NCBI GenBank assembly: GCA_964496035.1 | Contig: CAZBXI010000038.1 | Span: forward strand, 1-14,165 | Source of the DNA: EX4484-217-1 sp964496035 | GTDB taxonomy: Archaea > Thermoproteota > Thermoprotei_A > EX4484-217-1 | Direction: 5' to 3' | Length of the DNA stretch: 14,165 nt | Notes under the pieces: generated by a model | The model's database searches: none | What the model was told of the DNA's origin: nothing | What the model saw: the letters and a program-made list of their open reading frames with translations, nothing else | Program-made: the position numbers and the translations under genes | Shown: positions 6,911-13,408 of the stretch, piece after piece | Numbering within the stretch: position 1 is the stretch's first letter | Layout of the letters: every line of letters starts with the position of its first letter

Positions 6911-7354
6911 TTAAACTCTCTTTAATCTGTGTTTGGAAACCCTATTTCTGTCAATTATATGATATATTTCAACGCCCCTACTTACCAAAGTATCCGAAAT
7001 AAACCTCCTGTGACACTTAAACCATAACTTCTCAGAACACATTATAGCTGTTTCACCATCGTACTCGAAGATTATGGACATAAGTCTTCCTATACCTTCC
7101 ATGTAATCTCTAGATGACATATAGTTCACATATCCTCCTTTCCTAAAACCTCCCAGAAGATCACCTAACCATACATATTTTACACTATGCTTCTTCAGTT
7201 CTTGTTCAAGGATCTCCCTGTTAAAATGAGGGTATTTAGTACTTTTAGGAAATCTTCTAACATCAACAACAATCTTTATGCTATACTGTTTTAATAACTC
7301 AATGAATTCGTCAAGTTGTCTGTTTGAATGCCCGATAGTGTATGCTTTAGCCAT
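6911..7354 (-). CDS. DUF488 family protein
   Basis: A 147-residue soluble protein with all the family marks: YTIGHSNR at the N-terminus (residues 5-12), DVRRFPKSTKYPHFN (31-45), LGDLLGGFRKGG (63-74), and the C-x7-CHR motif with C106, C114 and H115. The conserved cysteines, histidine and arginines suggest an enzymatic or metal/nucleotide-binding role, but the family's function is not established. The ATG at 7354 has GGTG about nine bases upstream on the minus strand. It is divergent from the acetyltransferase gene and lies 53 bases before the zinc-ribbon gene on the same strand. The two may be partly cotranscribed, although a TATA box sits between them. Length is typical for the family. Confidence 0.88.
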   Translation of the reverse strand: MAKAYTIGHSNRQLDEFIELLKQYSIKIVVDVRRFPKSTKYPHFNREILEQELKKHSVKYVWLGDLLGGFRKGGYVNYMSSRDYMEGIGRLMSIIFEYDGETAIMCSEKLWFKCHRRFISDTLVSRGVEIYHIIDRNRVSKHRLKRV

Positions 7355-7378
7355 AAGCTAAGCACCGATACCCAAGAG

Positions 7379-7388
7379 AAAATAATTA
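7379..7388 (-). promoter_or_regulatory. Candidate TATA box of the DUF488 gene
   Basis: The minus strand reads TAATTATTTT about 25-35 bases before the DUF488 start codon. It abuts a 5-bp-arm inverted repeat at 7386-7401 that separates it from the oppositely directed promoter. Confidence 0.4.
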
Positions 7389-7404
7389 CCCTATTAGGTA
7401 AAGT

Positions 7405-7416
7405 GTTTATTTTTTG
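7405..7416 (+). promoter_or_regulatory. Candidate TATA box of the acetyltransferase gene
   Basis: GTTTATTTTTTG lies about 60 bases before the GTG start and predicts a transcript start near 7435. The leader includes the purine-rich SD GAGGAGAGG. Confidence 0.4.
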
Positions 7417-7472
7417 AGGTTGACTATTTTTCTACGAAACACAGACTACCTCATGTTGAGGAGAGGCAAGTA

Positions 7473-7958
7473 GTGTCTCTTAGTTTCACTGTAAGACAAG
7501 CAACGCTAAATGACATAGATAGAGTAATGTATATAAATAGGGTGTCGTTACCTGAAAACTACACAAAAACATTTTTCATAGAACATCTAAGAAGATGGCC
7601 CAAAGTATTCCTCGTAGCAGAAGTTAATGGCGTAGTTGTCGGATATGTTATGTCTAGGGTTGAAACAGGTTGGGGGCACACCAAGTACGGACTTACAAAA
7701 AAAGGTCATATAGTTTCTATTGCAGTCTTAGAAGGATATAGGAGAAGAGGTATAGGAACAGCGCTTATGGAGGCCGCTCTTAGGGGGTTAAAAGAATATG
7801 GAGCAAAAGAAGTATATTTAGAAGTAAGAGTATCGAACATTCCAGCAATAAGACTTTATGAAAAACTAGGTTTCACAATAAAGAAGACCATACCATATTA
7901 CTACCTTGATGGAGAAGACGCGTATCTTATGGTTAAATCTCTAGCTGAAGAACCCTAG
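7473..7958 (+). CDS. ard1: GNAT-family protein N-terminal acetyltransferase, archaeal Ard1/RimI type
   Basis: A 161-residue enzyme that transfers acetyl from acetyl-CoA to protein N-termini. It matches the Sulfolobus Ard1-type NAT closely in pattern. INRVSLPENYTKTFFIEHL (21-39) is the substrate-side helix region, KGHIVSIAVLEGYRRRGIG (77-95) holds the acetyl-CoA loop (R90-x-x-G93-x-G95), EVRVSNIPAIRLYEKLGF carries the C-terminal catalytic-region helix, and it ends with YYYLDGEDAYLM. An insertion before the acetyl-CoA strand (ETGWGHTKYGLTKKG) is like the archaeal loop seen in Sulfolobus Ard1. GTG at 7473 follows a strong purine SD (GAGGAGAGG near 7459-7467). It is divergent from the DUF488 gene and appears to stand alone, with a T run and a new TATA box right after its stop. 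Confidence 0.92.
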   Translation: MSLSFTVRQATLNDIDRVMYINRVSLPENYTKTFFIEHLRRWPKVFLVAEVNGVVVGYVMSRVETGWGHTKYGLTKKGHIVSIAVLEGYRRRGIGTALMEAALRGLKEYGAKEVYLEVRVSNIPAIRLYEKLGFTIKKTIPYYYLDGEDAYLMVKSLAEEP

Positions 7959-7960
7959 AA

Positions 7961-7972
7961 TTTTTAAACTAT
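7961..7972 (+). promoter_or_regulatory. TATA box of the PA14-domain gene
   Basis: TTTTTAAACTAT begins three bases after the acetyltransferase stop codon. It predicts a transcript start near 7990 and a leader of about 35 bases with the SD AGGTGA at 8011-8016. The T run may double as the terminator of the upstream gene. Confidence 0.4.
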
Positions 7973-8025
7973 GCTTAGACAAGAAACTGTAATTTGAAAG
8001 CATAATAGCTAGGTGAAGATAATCC

Positions 8026-8751
8026 ATGAGTAAAAAGTATGTTCTTGTAAGAATAAGGAAAGGCTTAGTACACGGGCTTTTAGGAAAATACTATGAAATA
8101 TCGCCTGATAAACCTCCAGAAAAACAGTTTCTGAAAAGAAACCTTAGGAAAACAAGAATAGACCCTCAAATAAACTTCGTATGGTGGGATAAACCTGCAC
8201 CTGAGGTTCCAGCAGAATTCTTCGCAGTAGAGTGGACGGGAAATCTCGTAGTAAACCAAGCCGGACTATATAGGTTCTACATCTTAACAGATGATGGTGC
8301 AAGACTTTGGATTAATGATAAATTAATAATAGATGCTTGGAAGGATCAAGCACCTACAGTTTACCACAGTGACGTATTAGCTTTAAGCGCAGGTTATCAT
8401 AAAATAGATTTAAGATTCTACAATAAGTACGTTTTCGGAGAAATAATGTTAGGATGGATAAGACCTGACGGTATAGCTGAGATAATACCTTCTGAGAACT
8501 ATGCAACACCGCTAAATGACAAAATACTAATTAAGGGTTTACCAAGCAAGTATAGGATTGAGCTTTGGAGCGGAGGAAAACTCTTAGAAGCAGAAGCTAA
8601 GTATGGCAAAGCAGAATTAGATGTTAAGGAAATAATAAAACCTATAGATGGATACTTCAAAATATATGACGATACTGGAAGGCTAATCTTTGAAAGCCCC
8701 GTAATAAGAGACATTTGGGGAGGAGACATATTTCAAATAGGTGAAGAGTAA
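8026..8751 (+). CDS. Soluble PA14-domain protein
   Basis: A 241-residue protein with a PA14-type beta barrel over roughly residues 15-150: GLLGKYYE at the start, then FFAVEWTGNLVVNQAGLYRF, the calcium/glycan-loop-like TDDGARLWINDKLIIDAW (88-105), an AGYHKIDLRFYN strand and IMLGWIRPDG. Residues 165-241 form a second beta-rich part of unknown type (LPSKYRIELWSGG, IKPIDGYFKIYDDTGRLIFES). PA14 domains usually bind carbohydrate in secreted or surface proteins, but here there is no signal peptide and no membrane segment, so a cytoplasmic role is likely. The Asp-Asp pair D89-D90 is kept. SD AGGTGA is well placed before ATG 8026. Substrate and partners are unknown. Confidence 0.78.
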   Translation: MSKKYVLVRIRKGLVHGLLGKYYEISPDKPPEKQFLKRNLRKTRIDPQINFVWWDKPAPEVPAEFFAVEWTGNLVVNQAGLYRFYILTDDGARLWINDKLIIDAWKDQAPTVYHSDVLALSAGYHKIDLRFYNKYVFGEIMLGWIRPDGIAEIIPSENYATPLNDKILIKGLPSKYRIELWSGGKLLEAEAKYGKAELDVKEIIKPIDGYFKIYDDTGRLIFESPVIRDIWGGDIFQIGEE

Positions 8752-8770
8752 GTTTTTAACCAAAGTCAAA

Positions 8771-8780
8771 TTTAAATAAC
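8771..8780 (+). promoter_or_regulatory. Candidate TATA box of the 97-residue orphan gene
   Basis: TTTAAATAAC lies about 75 bases before the ATG at 8847. It implies a leader near 45 bases, longer than most in this window, that contains GGTG at 8833-8836. Confidence 0.4.
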
Positions 8781-8846
8781 TAGGCATTAACTTGGTAAAT
8801 ACAAAGATTATTTCCCAACAATTACTTCAATATGGTGTAGTATTTC

Positions 8847-9140
8847 ATGGAGACTGCGTTAAGCATCATAATTGCTGAAGCAAAAGTAACAATAATAGGG
8901 TTCACTATGAGTGAAGCATTCGAATACGTGGATGCATTATGGGACTTTCTCAGAGGAAATGTGCCTAAGGAGTTCTGGAACGATATAACTATAGAGGTGT
9001 CTGGAATAAGCAGTTTAAATAAGCTTTCTTTTAAATGGTCTGTTTCTATTGATGTAAGCAATGATTCATTATTCGAAGAAATACTGCTTAGTTTAACAGA
9101 GAAGAACTTTCTAACGAATAGGAAAATCGAAATAATTTAG
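8847..9140 (+). CDS. Hypothetical protein, 97 residues, unrecognised family
   Basis: I do not recognise this protein. It reads as a compact alpha/beta domain without a signal peptide or membrane segment. A strand (KVTIIGFTMS) leads to an amphipathic helix with tryptophan (EAFEYVDALWDFLRG), then a strand pair (DITIEVSGISS and KLSFKWSVSIDVS), a second helix (SLFEEILLSLTEKNF) and a final strand (KIEII). The alternating strand-helix-strand order looks like a ferredoxin-like fold, but this is inference from pattern alone. It has a plausible TATA box and SD (GGTG 8833-8836), ends before another promoter, and so appears to be its own transcription unit between the PA14 gene and the redox pair. Codon use looks like that of its neighbours, which supports a real gene. 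Confidence 0.6.
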   Translation: METALSIIIAEAKVTIIGFTMSEAFEYVDALWDFLRGNVPKEFWNDITIEVSGISSLNKLSFKWSVSIDVSNDSLFEEILLSLTEKNFLTNRKIEII

Positions 9141-9144
9141 ACAA

Positions 9145-9157
9145 CTATATATTTATG
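9145..9157 (+). promoter_or_regulatory. TATA box of the thiol-redox operon
   Basis: CTATATATTTATG lies about 45 bases before the ATG at 9201. The expected transcript start is near 9176 and the short leader carries AAAGGTT as a weak SD. Confidence 0.6.
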
Positions 9158-9200
9158 CCTTTACAGACTTAGTGGCAGAAACATCTGAAAAGGTTCGCAT

Positions 9201-9734
9201 ATGAGATTGTCTAAAGTATCATTGCTAGTAATAGTTCTTTTCGTGGTCTTAGTAGGTTTAATGATCTTCTTACCCAGCTATAACGTCCCCAGTGAAGAGC
9301 AACCTGAAACAACGTATGTGAAGAAAAACATCAGGTTTTACATCTACGGTTCGATAGGTTGTCCAGCATGCAAAGCTGTGAAAAGGTTATTAGAGGAAAA
9401 TTTCAAGGAAGCAGAGGTAATATTTTATGAACTAAGCAGCAACGAAGAATACGTTAGAAAATTCTACAGAATATATGAAATAGTAGGTGAAGCAGCAAAT
9501 AAAACACTAGCCCCCTATACGCCACTCATAGGAGTTCTTATAGACAATAAACTGACATTCATCGTTGTAGGTTTTCAACCTTTAAGTTTTTGGGAAAACA
9601 TAGTATCTAGTGGTCCTAAAGACTATGTAGTTGCTTTCTACCCTAAAAACAGTGGTATGGAAGCTATAGTGATATCTAGTAGTGAAACTGTAAAGATACT
9701 GGAAGAACTGTTTCGTGGAAAGGGTAGCGTATGA
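9201..9734 (+). CDS. Membrane-anchored thioredoxin-like protein with CPAC active site
   Basis: A 177-residue protein with one N-terminal membrane anchor (residues 6-24), a short acidic linker and a thioredoxin-fold domain facing outside the cell. The redox motif is C54-P-A-C57 in the context IRFYIYGSIGCPAC, followed by a helix (KAVKRLLEENF). A conserved cis-proline-type turn appears in APYTPLIGVLIDN, where threonine-proline precedes the strand. The C-terminal half (residues 120-177) is longer than in glutaredoxins and has no recognised motif. Its last four bases overlap the start of the ccdA-like gene (ATGA), so the two are translationally coupled. I infer that the CcdA protein passes electrons from cytoplasmic thioredoxin to this domain for reduction of external disulfides or for haem/metal-centre assembly. 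The client is not visible. Confidence 0.82.
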   Translation: MRLSKVSLLVIVLFVVLVGLMIFLPSYNVPSEEQPETTYVKKNIRFYIYGSIGCPACKAVKRLLEENFKEAEVIFYELSSNEEYVRKFYRIYEIVGEAANKTLAPYTPLIGVLIDNKLTFIVVGFQPLSFWENIVSSGPKDYVVAFYPKNSGMEAIVISSSETVKILEELFRGKGSV

Positions 9735-10378
9735 GTTCTCACGAGATAATGCAACTATTGTCACTAGTAGTGCTAATGTCCGCGTTAGACTCTATAAATC
9801 CATGCACTTTCGCAATATATACTACATTACTAATAATGGCTTCAACTTTTCATGGTAAGGGCTACAGACACGTGAAAAATATAGGTCTAGCCTTCATAGT
9901 CGGGGTATTTATAACATACTATGCACTTGGTTTGGGATTATTAACAATTATAGGTTTTTTCGAAATAATATCCAAAATTATAGGCATATCCGCATTAATT
10001 TTAGGAACATACCTTATCCTAGCTAACTTGACCAGTGGTAGGTGCGAAATTAAAGTAAGACATTTAAAAATGCTACGTAAAGCAGTAAACCCCTATTTCG
10101 CCTTTCTAGCTGGAGCTTTTCTCAGCTTAACCTTACTTCCATGTAGTGGCGGACCTTATGTAGTTACACTATTGTTTATGGAGAAATTTAAGCTGCCATA
10201 TATCTACAAGTATGGTCTTCTTCTCCTATACAATACTATATTCGTGTTGCCTTTAATCCTCATACTAACAGGTTTATATCATGTAGAAAAGGCTATTAAG
10301 GGTAAAGAAAGACTCATAAGGACAATTGAAGGTATTATTCTAGCATGTTTAGGACTATTCATACTCCTACATATTTAA
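9731..10378 (+). CDS. ccdA: CcdA/DsbD-type thiol:disulfide transporter membrane protein
   Basis: A 215-residue integral membrane protein with six predicted membrane segments. The two redox cysteines sit in the family contexts: DSINPCTFA (C25, in the first segment) and LLPCSGGPY (C138, in the fourth), each preceded by proline, P24 and P137. The two halves repeat one another, as is usual for CcdA, and the length matches CcdA rather than the longer DsbD. It carries reducing equivalents across the membrane from cytoplasmic thioredoxin. The ATG overlaps the stop of the CPAC protein (ATGA at 9731-9734), which names its likely partner. An extra cysteine, C105, lies in the loop between the halves. 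No cytochrome c or haem-delivery gene is nearby. Confidence 0.88.
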   Translation: MSSHEIMQLLSLVVLMSALDSINPCTFAIYTTLLIMASTFHGKGYRHVKNIGLAFIVGVFITYYALGLGLLTIIGFFEIISKIIGISALILGTYLILANLTSGRCEIKVRHLKMLRKAVNPYFAFLAGAFLSLTLLPCSGGPYVVTLLFMEKFKLPYIYKYGLLLLYNTIFVLPLILILTGLYHVEKAIKGKERLIRTIEGIILACLGLFILLHI

Positions 10379-10391
10379 ATAGTTCATGGTA

Positions 10392-10402
10392 GGTTTAAGT
10401 AT
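10392..10402 (+). promoter_or_regulatory. TATA box of the HD-hydrolase gene
   Basis: GGTTTAAGTAT lies about 45 bases before the ATG at 10441. The transcript would start near 10423, just before the SD GAGGAG at about 10428-10433. Confidence 0.5.
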
Positions 10403-10440
10403 AGGGAATACTCAAGTAGTATTAGCTGAGGAGTTAGGTT

Positions 10441-11913
10441 ATGAGTAAGAAACCAGGCATAAGCACGTACGGTTTCAGATGGGGGGTTATAAGGGATCCC
10501 ATATATGATTATATACCGTTTAACAAGGATGTAGAAGGTAGAATCATAGATACACCCTATGTTCAAAGGTTAAGGAGAATTCACCAGCTACAAATAGCCC
10601 ATTTCATATATCCCGGAGCGGATCATAAAAGGTTTCAGCATAGCCTTGGAGTTATGCATTTAGCTGGAATGTTTAGTGAACATTTACTTACAATGCTTAC
10701 AACAGCTGAAGGCGAAGAAGCATTAGAAGGTTACAGTATGCTAGAACTTATTGAAGCATCAAGAATAACAGGCTTACTACACGATATTGGACATGGTCCT
10801 TACAGTCACTCATTTGAGGAATCCGTTTTATCTAAGAGTAAAAAACTTCGCGAAGAAAACTTAGATAATCATGAGCTTGTAGGATTAGCTCTGGTAGAAT
10901 ATACGGATCTTGGAGAGCTTATAGATAAAATAGGTAAGGAAACAGGTCTTGAAAACCTAAGAGAGTTGGTTCTAAAACTTCTTAGACCATACAGTCCAAC
11001 AGCACCTACAATCATAAGGCTTTTACAGAAGGTTGTTAAGAACTGGATATACCCTGCTGACATAATGGACTTCTTAATAAGAGATAGCTACTATGCTGGA
11101 ACTAAAGAATATGGAACTATAGACTATTACAGACTGATATTTTACAGCTATCCATATGAAGACCTAATAGTTATGGATGAAAAGAATATAAACACGTTAA
11201 GAAGCTTCCTGCAAAGTAGACAATACATGTTCGATACCGTATATCTGCATCCAATATGTAGATCGTTTGAGCATACTATTCAGCTAATGATGAAGAATGT
11301 AAAGGAGGAACTGGAATTTGAAAACAGAGTACTTGAAATCAAAGAAGGGAAACCTGAAAGATATTTAGAGCTTGATGACTACTCAATACTGTACATGATA
11401 TGTAACTTGCAGGATACTAAAGAAAATGTGAAGAAAGCCAAAGAATATGCTGAAGATCTTCTATATAGGAGAAAACGCTGGAAACCTGTAGGAAAACCCT
11501 ATGAAATAGCGTTACCAGCATATGAAGCACCATTCTTCTATAAGTTTGGAGACCCTAAATCTGCTTCCAAAGAAATATTTAAAGTACTTTCGGAGAAACT
11601 AGAAGACGCAGGATTAGGAAACTATATCGACTTATTTTGGGTAGACCACAGTATGAGAAAAAGTCTTCCAGCGCTTCCCTATCCATTACATGTAATACAT
11701 TTAGCTAGGAGGCTAAAAGAGAAAATAGAAATAGTTGATAGCATACCTATTTCAAAAATACTTGAAGAGGCAGGGTTAAAACCTAAAATAGCCTTTACAA
11801 TATATGGCCCTACATCTCTATTGAAGGACTATAGTGTGAGAAGAAAATTGGAGCTTATTGCCTCTGAAGTTTTTAAGGAGGTTCTGGGAACAATACCTGG
11901 AGTTACAATGTGA
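10441..11913 (+). CDS. HD-domain phosphohydrolase, dNTPase/SAMHD1-like group
   Basis: A 490-residue metal-dependent phosphohydrolase. The N-terminus reads VIRDPIYDYIPFNKDVEGRIIDTPYVQRLRRIHQL, as in the dGTPase/SAMHD1-like group. The catalytic HD set is H67 (RFQHSLGVMHLAG), H114-D115 (LLHDIGHGPYSHS) and D210 in the PADIMDFLIRDSYYAGT stretch, the equivalent of the fourth ligand in SAMHD1. The remaining 270 residues are largely helical and hold conserved aromatic and basic positions, but no further known domain. Members remove triphosphate from dNTPs or cleave related nucleotides and so adjust nucleotide pools; the exact substrate is not shown here. ATG 10441 has the SD GAGGAG. It has its own TATA box and is followed by another promoter, so it looks monocistronic. 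Confidence 0.88.
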   Translation: MSKKPGISTYGFRWGVIRDPIYDYIPFNKDVEGRIIDTPYVQRLRRIHQLQIAHFIYPGADHKRFQHSLGVMHLAGMFSEHLLTMLTTAEGEEALEGYSMLELIEASRITGLLHDIGHGPYSHSFEESVLSKSKKLREENLDNHELVGLALVEYTDLGELIDKIGKETGLENLRELVLKLLRPYSPTAPTIIRLLQKVVKNWIYPADIMDFLIRDSYYAGTKEYGTIDYYRLIFYSYPYEDLIVMDEKNINTLRSFLQSRQYMFDTVYLHPICRSFEHTIQLMMKNVKEELEFENRVLEIKEGKPERYLELDDYSILYMICNLQDTKENVKKAKEYAEDLLYRRKRWKPVGKPYEIALPAYEAPFFYKFGDPKSASKEIFKVLSEKLEDAGLGNYIDLFWVDHSMRKSLPALPYPLHVIHLARRLKEKIEIVDSIPISKILEEAGLKPKIAFTIYGPTSLLKDYSVRRKLELIASEVFKEVLGTIPGVTM

Positions 11914-11942
11914 GAGCGTTAGTTCACACTTTATACCTAACT

Positions 11943-11950
11943 CTTAAATA
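11943..11950 (+). promoter_or_regulatory. Candidate TATA box of the UPF0173-type hydrolase gene
   Basis: CTTAAATA lies about 40 bases before ATG 11988 with the SD GGTG at 11974-11977. The expected start is near 11970. Confidence 0.45.
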
Positions 11951-11987
11951 CCTTTTACTCACTCTATACTAAGGGTGCTTTGCAAAT

Positions 11988-12641
11988 ATGACTATAATAA
12001 GATGGCATGGCCATGCATGTTTCGAAATAGTTTCAGACAAAGGGGTTATTATAGGTATAGATCCTCACGATGGAGTAAGCTTAGGTATAAGACCGCCAAT
12101 GTTCAAGGCTGATATAATTCTTGTAACCCATAATCATTTTGACCATAATGCAATCCAAGTTATTTCTAAGCCAAATTCCAAAGTTCTAGACATGTTTGAA
12201 GGAGAAACAATAGTAGGTAATGTTAAAGTTAAGGGAGTTAAAAGCTACCATGACCCATATCGCGGTTCTTTAAGAGGAGAAATAATAATTTACAATATTG
12301 AAGTAGACAATATGGTCATTACCCATTTAGGAGATTTAGGTACAATACCCGAAGAAAAAGTTCTCGGTGAAATCACTCCAACAGATATCTTGATGATACC
12401 TGTAGGTGGAGTATATACTATAGGTCCTTCTGAAGCTGTTAAAGTTATTGAGATGATAAATCCGAAAATAGTAGTGCCCATGCACTACAAAATACCTGGC
12501 TTAAGACTAGGCTTAAAAAGTGTAAATAATTTCTTGAGAAAGGTAAAGTATAGTACTAGGAAGATCGGTGGTAGAGAATTCTCAATATCAGAAGATAAGC
12601 TACCTTCAACAACAGAAGTATGGGTACTAGCGTACCAGTAA
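11988..12641 (+). CDS. UPF0173-type metallo-beta-lactamase-fold hydrolase
   Basis: A 217-residue protein of the MBL fold, close in size to the UPF0173/YtkL group (about 220-230). The metal-binding motif is THNHFDHN (H48, H50, D52, H53). Later ligands lie in THLGDLG (H113, D116) and PMHYKIPG (H166). The N-terminus has the group's signature RWHGHACFEI, followed by IGIDPH. Such proteins hydrolyse phosphodiester or thioester-type bonds, but a physiological substrate is not assigned. The gene has its own promoter and SD and ends seven bases before the convergent ribbon-helix-helix gene. No domain is missing and no residue of the metal site is changed. Confidence 0.9.
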   Translation: MTIIRWHGHACFEIVSDKGVIIGIDPHDGVSLGIRPPMFKADIILVTHNHFDHNAIQVISKPNSKVLDMFEGETIVGNVKVKGVKSYHDPYRGSLRGEIIIYNIEVDNMVITHLGDLGTIPEEKVLGEITPTDILMIPVGGVYTIGPSEAVKVIEMINPKIVVPMHYKIPGLRLGLKSVNNFLRKVKYSTRKIGGREFSISEDKLPSTTEVWVLAYQ

Positions 12642-12648
12642 AGTAGGC

Positions 12649-12825
12649 TTAAATAATAACTCTAATCTTTTTAGCCTTAGCTCTCCTAATCTTCTCTCTT
12701 TCGCCACGAATAAGCTCTATTAGAGCTTTCCTAATAACTTCGCTTCTAGTCTCTCCTCTAAGTTCAGCATATTCATCTATAAGTTCTAGTAAGTCCTCTT
12801 CAATTTTGAAAGTAACTACTCTCAT
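12649..12825 (-). CDS. CopG-type ribbon-helix-helix transcription factor
   Basis: A 58-residue DNA-binding protein. Residues 1-8 (MRVVTFKI) form the ribbon, then the EEDLLELIDEYAELRG helix, the TRSEV turn and the second helix IRKALIELIRGE. A very basic tail follows (KIRRAKAKKIRVII). This is a complete RHH fold, which acts as a dimer on palindromic DNA. The same frame is open for 50 more codons upstream, but ATG 12825 is preferred. It begins the fold exactly, has a strong SD (GGAGGCGGGG on the minus strand), and a TATA box lies about 40 bases upstream. It is divergent from a second RHH-like gene; the region between holds several dyads that may be its operators. No toxin gene sits beside it, so I see no reason to call it an antitoxin. 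Confidence 0.85.
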   Translation of the reverse strand: MRVVTFKIEEDLLELIDEYAELRGETRSEVIRKALIELIRGEREKIRRAKAKKIRVII

Positions 12826-12862
12826 CGAACCCCGCCTCCGTATTACTGATAGTGCTGAGGGA

Positions 12863-12872
12863 AATAAAATAC
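12863..12872 (-). promoter_or_regulatory. TATA box of the CopG-type gene
   Basis: The minus strand reads GTATTTTATT with a BRE-like GGAAAA upstream. It predicts a start near 12843 and a leader of about 18 bases containing the SD. Confidence 0.5.
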
Positions 12873-12882
12873 TTTTCCTTAA

Positions 12883-12943
12883 AGAGTTTTCTCTCATCAG
12901 CAGTACTAAGAGAGCGAATAATTTATATTTCTCTCTCGAGAGA
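12883..12943. promoter_or_regulatory. Cluster of AGAG/CTCT dyads between divergent RHH genes (candidate operators)
   Basis: Three inverted repeats share the same half-site: AGAG-TTTT-CTCT (12883-12894), AGAGAG (12909-12914) with CTCTCT (12931-12936) bracketing the TATA box at 12921-12930, and the perfect 12-bp palindrome TCTCTCGAGAGA (12932-12943) just after that TATA box. A repressor bound at either of the last two would block preinitiation complex assembly. Autoregulation by one of the flanking RHH proteins is the natural inference. Confidence 0.55.
12921..12930 (+). promoter_or_regulatory. TATA box of the RHH/coiled-coil gene
   Basis: ATTTATATTT lies 35-44 bases before ATG 12965, with the expected start near 12950. 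It is embedded in the AGAG/CTCT dyads. Confidence 0.6.
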
Positions 12944-12964
12944 ATTCTTTTAGGGAGAATACAT

Positions 12965-13270
12965 ATGCCAACCATACACCTTTCAGTACCTGAAGCTATG
13001 TATAGGGATCTTAGAGAAGTAGCTAGCGAGTATGGCGTTCAAATAACAGACTTAGTTAAAATATTCGTGAAGGAAGGACTTGAACGGAAATTTGAAGGTA
13101 AAAGAAAAGCAGCAAGCGAAGAAGAGAGAATAGAAATTCTAGAGGGCGAAATATATAGGTTAAAAGGTGCAGTAGAAGAACTTTTCAGAAAGCTAGAAGA
13201 ATTAGCTGATAAAATAGAAGAACTCAAAACGCCAAGTATAGAACCTGAAATAGTTGAAGAAACACATTAA
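12965..13270 (+). CDS. RHH-like DNA-binding protein with C-terminal coiled coil
   Basis: A 101-residue protein. Residues 1-48 look like a ribbon-helix-helix unit: a strand (PTIHLSV), then helix PEAMYRDLREVASEYG, the turn VQITDLV and helix KIFVKEGLERKF. Residues 55-90 show a heptad pattern (ERIEILEGEIYRLKGAVEEL then FRKLEELADKIEELK), predicting a coiled coil for dimer or higher assembly. The C-terminal ten residues are acidic. ATG 12965 is supported by GGGAG at 12953-12957 and by the TATA spacing; an in-frame ATG at 12806 would run back through the divergent gene and both promoters, and is rejected. It is probably a chromosomal regulator or architectural protein controlled by, or controlling, the dyads upstream. 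It could also form mixed oligomers with the divergent CopG-type protein. Confidence 0.78.
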   Translation: MPTIHLSVPEAMYRDLREVASEYGVQITDLVKIFVKEGLERKFEGKRKAASEEERIEILEGEIYRLKGAVEELFRKLEELADKIEELKTPSIEPEIVEETH

Positions 13271-13324
13271 AAATCTCAATAAAGCTTAATAAATATCTGC
13301 ATAAACTTAATTTGTGTCTTGCTC

Positions 13325-13342
13325 GGTATATTAGTGTATACC
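13325..13342. repeat. Inverted repeat GGTATA-N6-TATACC upstream of the Nudix gene
   Basis: GGTATA (13325-13330) and TATACC (13337-13342) are separated by TTAGTG. It lies 67 bases before the Nudix start, downstream of a TATA-like CTTAATAAATAT (13285-13296). It could therefore be an operator at the transcript start or a small leader hairpin. Confidence 0.4.
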
Positions 13343-13408
13343 CTTATTTGCTTCCCGTGTTCTACATGTTTCCAGAAAATTAACAAATTATTCGGAGGTT
13401 GTAATATT

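Noticed and set aside
12826..12975. Extended 108-residue form of the CopG-type protein.
   Set aside because: The extension covers both divergent promoters and the dyads, and the RHH fold begins exactly at ATG 12825, which has a strong SD.
12649..13270. Toxin-antitoxin module based on the two RHH-type genes.
   Set aside because: Neither side has a PIN, RelE, MazF or HEPN-type toxin gene; the neighbours are an MBL hydrolase and a Nudix hydrolase.
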